A stretch of 64,000 nucleotides of DNA from Lycium barbarum (taxonomy: Eukaryota > Streptophyta > Magnoliopsida > Solanales > Solanaceae): contig NC_083346.1 in the NCBI RefSeq assembly GCF_019175385.1, positions 55,209,821-55,273,820 on the forward strand, in the 5' to 3' direction. The notes beneath the pieces were generated by a model. The model saw only the letters and a list, made by a program, of their open reading frames with translations, did not search any database and was not told where the DNA came from. Both the position numbers and the translations under genes were made by a program. Positions 1-10,935 of this stretch are shown here, piece by piece (the first letter of the stretch is position 1; each line of letters starts with the position of its first letter).

Positions 1-1123
1 CATAAGGCCCAATATACCGGGGACTAAGCTTCCCCTTTTTGCCAAATCTCATAACGCCCTTCATTGGCGACACTTTTAAGAATACCCTATCCTTAACTTG
101 GAACTCTAAGTCTCTTCGACGATTATCTGCATAGGACTTCTGACGACTTTTAGCCGCTAACAACCGATCTTGTATGAGCTTGACTTTCTCTATGGCTTGC
201 TGGACCAAGTCTGGCCCTATCAACTAAGCCTCTCCTATTTCAAACCACCCAATTGGGGATCTACATTTTCGCCCATATAAAGCCTCATACGGTGCCATTT
301 GAATGCTAGAATGATAACTATTATTGTAAGCAAATTCAATGAGTGGCAAATGATCATCCCAACTACCTCCAAAATCTATCATACATGCCCGTAACATATC
401 TTCAAGAGTATGAATAGTACGTTCGGCTTGTCCATCGGTCTGTGGATGAAATGTCGTGCTAAGGCTCACTTGGGTCCCTAAACCCGCTTGGAAAGACTCC
501 AAAAATTTAGCTGTAAACTGAGTTCCTCTGTCTGAGATAATCGATACTGGAACACCATGGAGTCTCACTATCTCTTTAACATACAGTTTTGCATAATCTT
601 TAGCCACATACGTCGTCCTGACTAGCAAGAAGTGAGCTGACTTTGTGAGTCTATCAACAATCTCCCATATGGAATCATACTTACGTCGAGAACGGGGTAA
701 GCCTGTAATGAAATCCATGTTCATCACTTCCCACTTCCAAGTTGGGATTTCTATAGCTTGCAACAATCCTCCCGGCTTTTGGTGCTCGATTTTCACTTGT
801 TGGCAATTAGGACATTGAGCCACAAATTCCGCTACATCTTTCTTCATCCCATTCCACCAATATACAGACTTGAGATCATGATACATTTTCGTCGCTCTGG
901 GGTGGACAGAATAACGGGAATAACGAGCTTCTCTCAATATTTGGTGGCGTAGCCCCGCCACATCGGGAACACATAATCTGCCTCGACATCGAAGGACTCC
1001 GTCTCCTGAAATATCAAATGATGACTCCTCTTTCTGGGGGAGTGTATCTCTGTAGTGCATTAGCATGGGAGCTTCGTATTGCCGCTCTTTCACCTCCGCG
1101 ACTAGCGACGAAACTGTTGAATT
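1..1123 (-). pseudogene. E1 integrase (partial, stops)
   Basis: This is the integrase part of the E1 polyprotein. The zinc-binding HHCC region includes [11 protein letters not shown] and CPNCQQVK. The DDE core shows NMDFITGLP, then [10 protein letters not shown], then the [12 protein letters not shown] segment with the catalytic Glu. A TAG near 224 interrupts it. The same frame then runs on through the GPY/F region (SPMKGVMRFGKKGKLSP, near 15-75) and off the window, so the chromodomain is not seen. An in-frame TAG at 1124-1126 separates it from RNase H. It would insert element DNA into chromatin, but this copy cannot be translated through. Confidence 0.9.
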
Positions 1124-2545
1124 CTAAATAGTAGTTCCCTTGTTACCTGAGTCCACTACTCGGACTCCTAGGCTAGCTAATTGCTGAAGCTCACAAGTTA
1201 TTTCTCTCTTCTCCGGTCGTACATCACATAAACTTCCCATAGATCTACGGCTAAGAGCATCAGCTACAACATTCGCCTTTCCGGGGTGATACAAGATATC
1301 AACATCATAATCTTTTAGCAACTGTAGCCATCGTCGTTGCCGCAAATTCAACTCCTTCTGCCTGAAAATATACTGAAGGCTCTTATGATCGGTATAAATA
1401 TCCACATGGACACTATATAAATAATGTCTCTATATCTTTAAAGCATAAACCACTGCGGCCAATTCTAGATCGTGGGTCGGATAATTCTGCTCATGTTTTC
1501 GCAGTTGCCTTGAAGCATATGCAACCACTTTACCGTGTTGCATCAATAGACAGCCTAGCCCAACACCTGAAGCATCACAATAAACAACATATCCTTCCAA
1601 TCCCTCTGGAAGTGTCAAGACTGGTGCAGAAGTCAACCTATCTTTCAACTCTTGGAAACTACGTTCGCTAGCATCTGTCCACTGAAACTTTGCCGATTTC
1701 TGGGTCACTCTTGTAAGTGGTGCAGAAATAAAAGAAAAACCCTCAACGAATCTCCTGTAATAACCTGCTAAGCCCAGAAAGCTACGTACATCCGTAGGAG
1801 TTGTGGGTCGTGGACAAGTCTTCACAGCCTCAATATTTTGGCTATCCACTCGAATACCATTGGCTATAACAACATGCCCTAGGAATGCCACTGAGTTCAA
1901 CCAGAACTCGCATTTGGAAAACTTTGCAAACAACTCTCGATTTCGAAGAACTCCAAGGACAATACGCAAATGATCCGCATGTTCTGCCTCGGATCTAGAA
2001 TACACCAAGATATCGTCGATGAATACAATCACGAACAAATCCAGAAAGGGCCTGAACACATCGTTCATCAAGTCCATGAACACTGTCGGCGCATTGGTTA
2101 GCCCAAATGACATTACTCGGAACTCAAAATGACCATATCTTGTTATGAAGGCTGTCTTAGGGATATCTTTCTCCCTAACTCTCACTTGGTGATACCCGGA
2201 CCTCAAATCGATCTTTGAAAACCATTTGGCACCTTGCAACTGATCAATTAAATCATCAATCCTCGGAAGAAGATATTTGTTCTTAATCGTCACTTTATTC
2301 AATTGCCGATAATCAATGCACATTCTCAACGAGCCATCTTTCTTTCAGACAAACAATACGGGTGCTCCCCACGGGGATGAACTAGGCCTAATGAAGCCTT
2401 TATCAAGACAATCTTTCTCCTTCAACTCTTTCAATTCTGCGGGAGCCATTCTATAGGGAGGAATAGATATAGGCTTAGTGTCTGGCAACACCTCAATCGG
2501 GAGGAAGGCCTGGAAGCTCTTCCGGGAACACATCCGGGAATTCAT
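1124..2545 (-). pseudogene. E1 reverse transcriptase and RNase H (stops)
   Basis: The protease-RT linker ([17 protein letters not shown]) leads into the RT fingers and palm, with [37 protein letters not shown] and the catalytic FIDDIL near 2007-2030. RNase H follows with [24 protein letters not shown] and VVADALSRR, which carry its acidic residues. In-frame stops lie at 2345 (TGA), 1430 (TAG) and 1124 (TAG). Two small deletions, near 2552 and 2498, shift the frame at the protease-RT junction. The codons match the sister copies E2 and E7 closely, so this is decay of a once-functional copy. Confidence 0.9.
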
Positions 2546-3292
2546 TCACCACTTCGGCGACTCAGCTTCTACATCTTGAACTCGTACTAGATGATAAATA
2601 CACCCTTTTGTGATCATTTTCCTTGCCTTTAGATAGGAAATAAACCTACCTTTTGGTGATGCCGTATTTCCTTTCCATTCTAAAATTGGTTCTCCCGGAA
2701 ACTGGAAATGAACCATCTTCATCCTACAATCAACATGGGCATAACAAGAAGCCAACCAATCCATGCCCATAATGACATCAAAATCTACCATCTTTAGCTC
2801 ATGCAAGTCAACTATAGTACGGCGGTCACATATCACAACTACACAATCTCTATATACTCGGCTAGCTATTACCGATTCACCCACGGGTGTAGACACCTCG
2901 AAAGGTTTGATCGACTCCGGCTCGACTCCAAATCGACCCGCAATATATGGAGTAACATAGGACAATGTGGAGCTCAAATCAATCAAAGCATATACATCAT
3001 GAGAGAATACCGATAATATACCTGTGACCACGTCAGGAGAAGACTCAAGATCTTGGTGTTCAGCCAAAGCATAAATGCGGTGCTGAGGACCGTTAGAAGT
3101 GGGAGCTCTCCCTCTGCCTCTACTATGGCCGACTGGCGCATGTGAACCTGGCCCCGTAGGGCGTGCAGATGCTGAAGATCCGGCTGCCGACCCTGATGGC
3201 TGGGTCCTACCTCTACCATGTACTGAGGGGAAATCACGCATTATATGGCCTGGTCGACTACATGAATAGCATCCATCTGAGCCCAATCGGCA
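2546..3292 (-). pseudogene. E1 Gag zinc knuckle and aspartic protease (damaged)
   Basis: The segment begins with a Gag zinc knuckle, CYSCSRPGHIMRDF, a CX2CX4HX4C pattern whose last Cys is replaced by Phe. A Ser/Gly/Arg-rich linker follows (SRGRGRAPTS), then a retropepsin-like domain. The usual active-site triad region reads ALIDLSSTLSY, where the sister copies E2 and E7 have LIDPGST, so the catalytic loop is altered. The downstream [14 protein letters not shown] motif is typical of plant Ty3 protease/RT linkers. It is in frame with Gag across a TGA at 3293-3295. Confidence 0.85.
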
Positions 3293-4408
3293 TCAACCCC
3301 AATGCAACTTCCCACACTCGGAACATCGTGGTACAAGTGGCCTTGACTGGCCTAAATCATCTCTGAACTGAGGTCCTGAATAGCTTGGACTCGGCCCTGA
3401 ACGAGCAGATCTATCAAGGCTCTGGCCTGAAAACCGTGGAGATGCACTGGTCATAGAATAGCCTGAATGTCTAGGGAACTGCTGCCTGTGTCCGCCTCTG
3501 GACTCACTCATCGGGCTTGAAGATCTGGCCCTCTTGCTATGACCCCTATCCTGCTCGCGTTCACTTCTCCGCTGCTCTAGGCTTTCTTCTAAGTTCTGAG
3601 CATGTGCCTGAATGCGTTCATTATCCATACCGTCCTGAAGGGACGCAGTCAAGCATCTATCCATCAAGTGTGGTCCTAAGCCCTTCACAAGTCGGTGTAC
3701 CCGGTCACCCATATCCGCTACCATGGCCAAAGCATACCTGGCCAAGGAATTGAAGCGGAGGCTGTACTCTAGAGCACTCATGCTACCCTGCCTCAAATTT
3801 AAGAATTTATCGGCCCTAGCTCGCCGAACCTCTAGAGGCATATAATGACGGAGAAAAGCATCAACAAACTCTTGCCATACCGGGGGAGGTGCATTGGCTC
3901 CCCGTGAAGCCATCCAGACTGTATACCACTGGATCGAGACATCTCTGAATCTATATGACGCTAACTCCATCGACTCGGTGTCTGAAGCATGTATCAATCG
4001 AAGCGTCCTCAACATACCATCAATAAAGTCCTGGGGGTCCTCCGCCGGCTTTGACCCAAAGAATTCCGGAGGGTTTAAAGTAATGAACTCACGGGCCCTT
4101 GCACTAACAGCCCTGTCACCCTGCCCAGTACTTTGCCGCTGAGTCTAAGTAGCAACAAACTATGTAAGCAAATGTATGGCCTCTTTTACATCTTGGCCAG
4201 AAGCATCCGGTGGAGGAGCTGGAGGTGCTGGAGCTGGGGCTGAGGCTCCCTCACGCTCCTCAGTAATAGGCACTGTCTGGGAGGACTGAGATTGAGCGGC
4301 ACTCTGGGACTCACGTTCCTCTACTACCGGTGGCGGTGCTCTTTCAGCCCGCTTTTCTGCCACCGTCTTACCCTTTTGGGCTGCTGTAGTCTTTCTCTTT
4401 ACAGGCAT
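3293..4408 (-). pseudogene. E1 Gag (stops)
   Basis: The start is the ATG at 4408-4406 (MPVKRKTTAAQKGK), which lines up with the Gag starts of E2 and E7. A Pro/Ala/Glu-rich N-terminus leads to the capsid-like region (RAREFITLNPPEFFG, ASDTESMELASYRFRD, WQEFVDAFLRHYMP), then a basic Ser/Arg-rich tail and the first Cys pair (RCSECGKLHWG). Two in-frame TAG codons lie near 4160 and 4145, after the helix EAIHLLT, and a TGA ends the piece at 3293. In an intact copy Gag would package element RNA into particles. Confidence 0.85.
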
Positions 4409-4459
4409 TCTCTGAAATACACAATACACGATTAAGGAACAAGAATTTCTTACATGATA

Positions 4460-4474
4460 GCTCTATCGCACGAT
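4460..4474 (-). other. E1 conserved leader motif ATCGTGCGATAGAGC
   Basis: This 15-nt box lies between the leader hairpin and the Gag start and is nearly invariant in every element here. It contains the short inverted repeat ATCG-TG-CGAT. Confidence 0.6.
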
Positions 4475-4520
4475 TCTTATGAAGAAAGAAGGTCATTTAT
4501 TCCTAAAATGTATGCAGCTT

Positions 4521-4560
4521 CCTGTTTATAAGTGTGGCGCGCAACACACCCATAACCAAG
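4521..4560 (-). other. E1 leader hairpin with GCGCGC loop
   Basis: On the minus strand a 9-nt arm and a 7-nt arm pair with their counterparts around an 8-nt loop TTGCGCGC. The self-complementary hexamer is at 4537-4542. There is one G-A mismatch and several G-U pairs. The position, about 45 nt from the PBS, and the architecture match all other leaders in the window. Confidence 0.75.
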
Positions 4561-4603
4561 ACTCTACTAGACACGGCTCGTAGACACACCCTAGGACTGA
4601 ACT

Positions 4604-4615
4604 GCTCTGACAATA
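4604..4615 (-). other. E1 primer-binding site (degenerate, initiator Met tRNA)
   Basis: The minus strand reads TATTGTCAGAGC directly inside the LTR. The plant initiator Met tRNA site is TGGTATCAGAGC, so there are three mismatches. Confidence 0.7.
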
Positions 4616-4619
4616 CTTT

Positions 4620-5339
4620 TGTCACGACCCGACCAGGGCCGCGACGAGCACCCGGTGCTACCCCACCCGGGCACCCCTTTAACATACTTTCACGTAACGT
4701 CTAGGTGAGCCATAAATCAAATCATGCATTCTAGCCATCAATCATACTAGTCCCAATTGGACGACAACATTTTTATATCATCATAGGAATCTATGCCACA
4801 TCAATGTACATGGACCGACAAGGCCAACAAAATAACATACAAAAATATAGGCCGATAAGGCCAAACACATCTAACCACATACACATGTCTACGGGCCTCT
4901 AAGAAGGTTATAACATATCACATGAGTGGGACAGGACCCCGCTATGCCCATAATTATGTACACAAAAGAATATGTACCCAAAAGCTATAGCTACGAATGA
5001 AATGGAGCTCCGCTATGTAGTCCCTGAAAATAAAGCTATGGATCAAGCCTGTCTCCCTGTGCACCTGCGGGCATGACGCAACATCCACAAACAAAAGGAC
5101 GTCAGTACGAAGAATGTACTGAGTATGTACAGCATGATCAATATCGATATGAAAGCTTAAGAGTCAACATATGAGATAGCATAACATGGGAGATAATAAT
5201 ATCGTCGTCATAGCACTTACTTGCTTTCCACAAGGACATTCCATTTCTATTACGTATCCGTGTACATACATCCATATCTGTATTTATTTACCTTCACATT
5301 CATTTTTATAATATATTCGTACTCATATTGATGTCTTAT

Positions 5340-5372
<33 letters not shown>

Positions 5373-6945
5373 GCTATAGCGTGCTCGACCATAAAGGTTC
5401 GGTGTTTCATACATACTTGGCCAACCAAGGCTCAAGGTCATACATACCTGGCCCTACCAAGGCATCAGGGTTATCCGTACCTTCTGCAGAAGTGTGCGTG
5501 CGTTTCATAATCATATACATACTCTATACATATATTCTTACCCGGTGTCAAAAGCTCGGGGTCATATTATAGCCCTTCATAGGCACACATACATATCATA
5601 GCTCGTAAGCATCTTTAGCATCATTTTATTCTCATCATCATAACTATCATTGTCATTATCGTTACATCTACCCTATAGGCTTACTCGTCTTATGAGGAAC
5701 TTGGTACAATCGTAGCACATCGAGCATCGGGAGCTTACTAGCTCGGAGAATCAAATCGTTTGAAGGGAATCATAGTCTTATAAGAGATTTAGACGTTTGG
5801 CCAAAGAACCATGCCTTATGAAAGAAGGGTTATCCTTACATACCTTTTCGTTCGACTATATAACACTTGCACGTTCCCTTCCACGCTTGCGTTTATACCT
5901 TCATCAAGGTCATACTATCGTTAGCATTGACAACTAGCATAAACGGCTAAAGCTAGGGAAAATTTAACAACATCTCCTTTATTTATACAACATTCCTCCA
6001 TATCGTAATTCAACTCCCAACCGTGAACAATACATTTACAATATCATAACAATAGCCTTTAGTCATCTACATTATCCATATTCTCAATTCACTTCCAATT
6101 TTCCATATTCAAGACCATAACACACGATTTCGTCCATTCACATACAATGCCTATTTCATGATCATAACGTCATTTATAACCCATTCATGTCACAACACAA
6201 CAACAATCATGATTCAATTCAAACTATTTCTCAAAACGTCACTATTCATCTTTCATGACCCATTTTGCTATACTCTTCTAAAATCCAAGTGTTTCAACTT
6301 CCAAATACCTTAAACAGCATATAAATACCATAAAGCTTACCTTAGATGTTGTAGGAACAAGCCTTAGTCGAAATACTCCACTTGAGCAAAAACCCTAGTT
6401 TTTCTCCACTTGGATTTCTTGACTTGAATGATCTTTAATGGGTTTGCTTACACTTGATTCACTTATTTAGTGTTGTTGATCACTAAAAACCCTTGAAAAC
6501 TTGTGGAATATATGTAGAGAGATGTTTTAGAGAGAAGGGGTGTCAAAAAGAAATAAAATAAAATAACCTTGGTCCCTTACATTTATTGGACAAAATCTGT
6601 CCCGACCAAACATACAAACCAACATACGGTCCGTATAAATTGTACGGGCCGTATGTTTGGTCGTACAATTGGTCCAGAGAGTTTTGCCAATCTGGGTGGA
6701 TTATACGGTCCCAAACAAACGGATCGAATAAATTATACGGCCAGTATGTTTGGCCGTATAATCCCCAGTGATCCCGAAGTTCGTTTCGTCGTCTCGTTTG
6801 ATCTCCAATCCTTATGGAACCTCCTTATGCAATACCAATCCAAGGGACGTTATCACTCTTCTCCAAGACATCATTAAGCCCTTACTAACTCGTTACTCAT
6901 AATTTCTTTCCGATGCTTATCAAAATACTTTGCCTTCTCTTGGCA
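4620..6945 (-). repeat. E1 5' LTR
   Basis: The LTR end adjoining the PBS is TGTCACGACC on the plus strand, the complement of the GGTCGTGACA terminus shared by the other LTRs. The far boundary at 6945 is inferred from a CA terminus followed by a purine-tract-like sequence. Inside are the conserved stem-loop (5102-5122), a splice-donor-like AAG/GTAAG (near 6335 on the minus strand), TACGGNCCGTA hairpins (6625-6765), and repeated GGCC-GACAAGG-CC motifs near the U5 end (4805-4865). No coding sequence. Confidence 0.65.
5339..5372. repeat. (CA)n(TA)n microsatellite in E1 LTR
   Basis: Five CA units are followed by about eleven TA units. Confidence 0.95.
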
Positions 6946-7058
6946 ATCCTCTTCCCCCATCTCTAACATCTTTGAACTCTCACCTAGAATCATCGAATGT
7001 CATCGCTCGCCCATGAAAACATCGTATACTCATACTGCTCACTAGTTCATTCACTTCC
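6946..7058 (-). other. Spacer with a possible decayed polypurine tract
   Basis: The minus strand contains a G-rich stretch (GATGGGGGAAGAGG) just outside the inferred LTR end and a degraded relative of the ACATTCG...ATGTT hairpin. Both normally precede a 3' LTR. This suggests the E1 LTR once doubled as the 3' LTR of an upstream copy. Evidence is weak. No gene. Confidence 0.3.
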
Positions 7059-8719
7059 TGTTACACCTCAGAAATTTCTCCGTACTTGTATGATGAGTGG
7101 TATGATGAAGAGTTTGAGTGAATGATGTTTTATTAAGTCGGGAATGGCTAATTAAGAATTTTTGGAAATAAGAAAGTCGCGAAAATTTTTCTGTCCAGTG
7201 GTCGTATATGGCTCTATACGGCCCGTAAAGTGATTTACGGACCGTATAGTGCAATCGTCCCTCAGCTAGCCAAAAATCTCAAGTTCTGCCCAGTGATGAT
7301 ATGGTTAAATACGACTTGGAGGACGGCCCGTAAACTGGTTTACGGACCGTAAACCTTAGTCGTAAATTGCCATAATCTCCAGCCAAACTTTCTGTTTTTG
7401 GAATGCTTAAAAATGACCACAGTGGACGGACCGTAAATCCAAATACGGTCCGTATATGGTGGTTTACGACCACTGTTCACCCCGACAAGAATTCATTAAA
7501 AATCAGATTTTGTGATTTTTAAAAGGGACTTAAGCCTCATTTCACTTCATTTTCATCCATACACCTCAAGAGACATTCTAGAACTCTCCAAATAATTCCT
7601 CCACAAGAATTAAAGAGAATTAAAGGGAATATCAAGACCAACAACACTAATTTCATGGAATCAAGGGTAAGAACTCAATAAAGGGTCATCTAAGTGAAGA
7701 AATTCCCAAGAAGGTGGGACTAGGGTTTTGGCTAAGTGAAGTATTTCAACTTAAGGATTGTTCAACCATCCTCCAAGGTAAGTTTCATGATTATTCCATA
7801 TTGTTTGAAGTATTGGAAAGCTTAGACATTTGAAATGTAGAAGAACATAGAAATGGGTCATTATTGAGTGAATAGTGGCATGAATGAATGATAGTGGAAT
7901 CGAATTATGAATATTTAAGTGTTGTGAGTACTAATACGTTATAAATGATGTTTTTATCATGAAACAAACATTAAATGCATGAAAACGCAAGGATGAGCTA
8001 GAAGTAGAAATAAGGGAAAATTGGAGGAAAATGGTGGATTTTGCCAAACGCACGTAAATGACGATTGTCGATTATGATATTGCGAATAATATTATGAATA
8101 TTGGGAGTTGATATAGAACGTGTGAAAGGTAGTATGAGCGAAGGAAGCGTTGTCCGACTTCTCCTAGAATTAGCGACACGTTCTTATAGTCAGTTACTAA
8201 TGTTGATACGAATTCTCTTATGAAGGTAACGACGTGATATCGACGGAGAACAAGTGAGCGATATCTTAGCTAAAAGACCAAGGTATGTGAGGCTAGTCCT
8301 TCTTTCTAATGGCATGAATCCTTTAACTTGAATCCCTATTCCTTTCATGAGTTCTTGTATTCTAAGAAGTTAAAAGCTTATGCCTATGAATGTCTATATG
8401 AGATAAGTTATGCGATATGATGACACTCGAATGATGATGATGTTATTCCTTGCCTATACTCACCTTATGTACTAGTCCTTTCAAGGTGAGGCGGAATGTC
8501 CATGATGGTTCCATAATGTAATCGGGGGATCACGACCTTACGTCACCCCGATAGAGTAAAGTTGATCATGAGTCTTATATACGCATTATGATAAGATAAG
8601 TATTTTATGATAAGCATATTACTATGAGCATTTTACAATGAGCAAGATAAGCAGTAGAGTGAGCGGTGCTCGGTAACTAGCTCCGGGTACCCGTCGTGGC
8701 CCCTAGCTGGGTCGTGACT
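7059..8719 (+). repeat. E2 5' LTR
   Basis: It begins TGTTACACC and ends GTCGTGACT, with the usual final CA mutated. It pairs with 13906-15566. Three hairpins built on TACGGNCCGTA lie at 7208-7470. Donor-like motifs AAG/GTAAGT (7778) and AAG/GTATGT (8283) are present. The LTR lacks the stem-loop pair of the other families. No coding sequence. Confidence 0.92.
7208..7470. promoter_or_regulatory. Cluster of three TACGGNCCGTA hairpins in E2 U3
   Basis: The first inverted repeat (about 7211-7246) has a stem of about 16 bp with one mismatch. The second (7323-7350) has about 12 bp. The third (about 7434-7463) has a perfect 10-bp ACGGACCGTA/TACGGTCCGT stem. The cluster is repeated in the 3' LTR at about 14050-14310. 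Function is unknown; its U3 position makes a promoter or structural role possible. Confidence 0.6.
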
Positions 8720-8723
8720 GAAG

Positions 8724-8735
8724 TGGTGTCAGAGC
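8724..8735 (+). other. E2 primer-binding site
   Basis: TGGTGTCAGAGC, one mismatch from the initiator Met tRNA complement, starts four bases after the LTR. Confidence 0.85.
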
Positions 8736-8777
8736 AGTTCGCCCTAGGAAGTGTCTACGAGCCGTGTCTAGTAGAGT

Positions 8778-8816
8778 CTTATTTATGGTGTGTTGCGCGC
8801 CACGCTAATAAACAAG
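8778..8816 (+). other. E2 leader hairpin with GCGCGC loop
   Basis: A 9-bp lower stem (one mismatch) and a 6-bp upper stem with one bulged A enclose loop TTGCGCGC, with the hexamer at 8795-8800. The conserved leader box GATCGTGCGATAGAGC follows at 8861-8876. Confidence 0.75.
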
Positions 8817-8838
8817 AGGTTATAGGGCATTTAGGAAA

Positions 8839-10209
8839 ATGACCATCTTTCTTCTCATGAGATCGTGCGATAGAGCCATGTCTAGGATTATATCATTCTT
8901 AAAGGTGCGTTATGGTTTCAGTAAAATACCGGCGAACGGAAAAGCTACAGCTGCCCAGAAAGGCAAAGCTACGACGAAGAAGCGGGCAGAAAGGGAGCCT
9001 CCGGCGGGGGTAGAGGAAAGTGAATCGCAAAGTGAGGCCGTGCCCAATGTAGAAGAGCAGGGAGGAGTCTCAGCTCCGATTCCTCCACCGGGTGCTTCAG
9101 GTCAACAAGTGTCCGAGGCTATACATTTATTGACACAGTTGGTTGCCGCTCAGGCACAACGACAGAATGTGGGCCCAAGCGATCGTTCAGCTAGTACAAG
9201 AGCCCGTGATTTCCTTACTCTAAATCCTCCAGAATTTTTCGGGTCGAGGCCGGATGAGGACCCTCAAGGTTTTATTGATGAGATGCTGAGGACGCTAACA
9301 CTTATGCATGTTTCTGAGACTGAATCTGTAGAGTTGGCCTCATATAGACTTCGCGATGTGGCGATACTATGGTATAAGAATTGGGTGATAACAAGAGGGG
9401 AGAATGCACCACCTCCCGTGTGGCAAGAGTTTGTAGATGCCTTTATTCGTCACTACTTTCCACCTGAAGTCCGCCGAGCTCGAGCGGACAGGTTCTTGAA
9501 TTTGAAACAAGGAAGCATGAGTGCCCGAGAGTATAGTATGCAATTCAACTCATTGGCTCTGTATGCTCCGACTATGGTGGCTGACATGGGGGACCGAGTC
9601 TATAGATTTGTGAGTGGTTTAGGACCACACTTGTTCAGAGATTGCATGACAGCCTCTTTGCAAGACGGGATGGATATTTCCCGGATACAGGCCTATGCTC
9701 AGAACCTCGAGGAACGACAACGACAGCAGAGAAGTGATCGTGAGGGTGACAGAAGACAAGGTAAGAGGGCTAGATCTATGGGGGAGAGCAGTGAGTACCG
9801 AGGGGGGCCGAGGCAGACATATTCTAGGCACTCAGGTCAGTCAGTGACTAGTGCACCTCCTAGATTCTCAGATAGGAGGGTTGATCGTTCTACTCAGTCA
9901 GGCCAGGGGCAGAGTTAGAGGGCCTCAGATTCGCAGTCCAGGGGAGACTTTAGCCAGAGGAGACCACTAGTGCCGCGGTGTAGCCAGTGTGGCAAACTAC
10001 ATTCCGGACAGTGTCGTCAGGGTTCGGATGCTTGTTATGCTTGCGGGCAAGTTTGTGACATGATGAGAGATTGCCCCTCAGCGAGAGATAGAGCTCGGAC
10101 TCAGCCTACAGGTTCAGCAGCGGGTTCGTTTTCAGCACGCCCGACAGCACAGACTCCTCAGATTACAGCAGGTAGGGGCAGAGGTAGAGGGGGAGCATCT
10201 ACTTCAGGT
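8839..10209 (+). pseudogene. E2 Gag (stop, start codon lost)
   Basis: The frame is open from an ATG in the leader at 8839. The position matching the E1/E7 start (before PANGKATAAQKGK, about 8929) is ATA, so the authentic start seems lost. The capsid-like region (ARDFLTLNPPEFFG, VELASYRLRDVAILWY, WQEFVDAFIRHYFPPE) precedes a basic Gln/Arg-rich tail. A TAG at 9916-9918 cuts the frame, which then continues to the Cys motifs [13 protein letters not shown] and [14 protein letters not shown]. In the second motif the His of the CX2CX4HX4C knuckle is replaced by Cys, so nucleic-acid binding is probably impaired. Confidence 0.9.
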
Positions 10210-10935
10210 GTTGTTCAGCCCCGTGTGTACGCTTTAGCTGGGCGACAGGATCTTGAGTCTTCCCCAGATGTTGTCACAGGTACCTTGACTATTTTTTCCC
10301 GTGATGTATATGCTCTGATTGATCCAGGTTCTACCTTCTCATATATTGCTCCGTATATCGCTGATTGTGTTGGGGTGAGACCTGAGCCAAGTAAACCTTT
10401 CGAAGTATTCACTCCGGTTGGTGATCCTGTAATAGCGAGGCAAGTATATAAGAACTGTGTAGTCATTATACGTGATCGTCAGACAAAGGCTGATTTGATT
10501 GAACTTGAGATGATAGATTTTGACGTAATTATGGGTATGGACTGGTTGGCATCATGCTATGCTAATGTTTGTTGCCGGACAAAGGTAGTTCGATTCAAAT
10601 TTTCGGGAGAGTCCATACTCGTGTGGAAGGGTAATACAGTTTCCCCAAAGGGTAGGTTTATTTCCTACCTTAAGGCGAGAAAGATGATAGCCAAGGGTTA
10701 TATTTGTCATCTAGTTCGGGTTCATGACACGGAAAGGGAAGTGCCAACTTTCCAGTCTGTCCCGGTAGTGAATGAATTCCCAGATGTGTTTCCCGACGAG
10801 TTACTAGGCCTTCCTCCAGAAAGGGAGATCGACTTTGCTATTGATGTATTACTAGACACCGAGCCTATTTCTATTCCTCTTTATCGAATGGCTCCAGCAG
10901 AACTGAAAGAGCTAAAAGCACAGCTAAAAGATTAA
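10210..10935 (+). pseudogene. E2 aspartic protease and RT linker
   Basis: After an Arg/Gly-rich linker ([11 protein letters not shown]) the retropepsin-like domain shows [13 protein letters not shown], with the catalytic Asp codon at 10321, and then [15 protein letters not shown]. It runs in frame from Gag and ends at a TAA near 10933, in the linker before RT ([15 protein letters not shown]). DPG in place of the textbook DSG/DTG is shared with E7, so it looks like a family trait, not damage. Confidence 0.85.

Larger units (their letters stand above)
1..6945 (-). mobile_element. E1: Tekay-type Ty3/gypsy LTR retrotransposon, 3' end outside window
   Basis: On the minus strand, reading from high to low coordinates, there is an LTR (about 6945-4620), a degenerate primer-binding site, a conserved leader, then Gag, protease, reverse transcriptase, RNase H and integrase in one frame, cut by the window start inside the integrase C-terminal region. 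Domain order and the long LTR fit the chromodomain (Tekay/Del) lineage. The reading frame holds at least seven stops and two small deletions, so the copy is dead. The outer LTR boundary at 6945 is tentative because no partner LTR is in the window. Confidence 0.85.

Noticed and set aside
10312..10340. DPGST in the protease as a damaging mutation
   Set aside because: The same residues occur in E7, so it is a family variant; only the DLSS form in E1 looks like damage.
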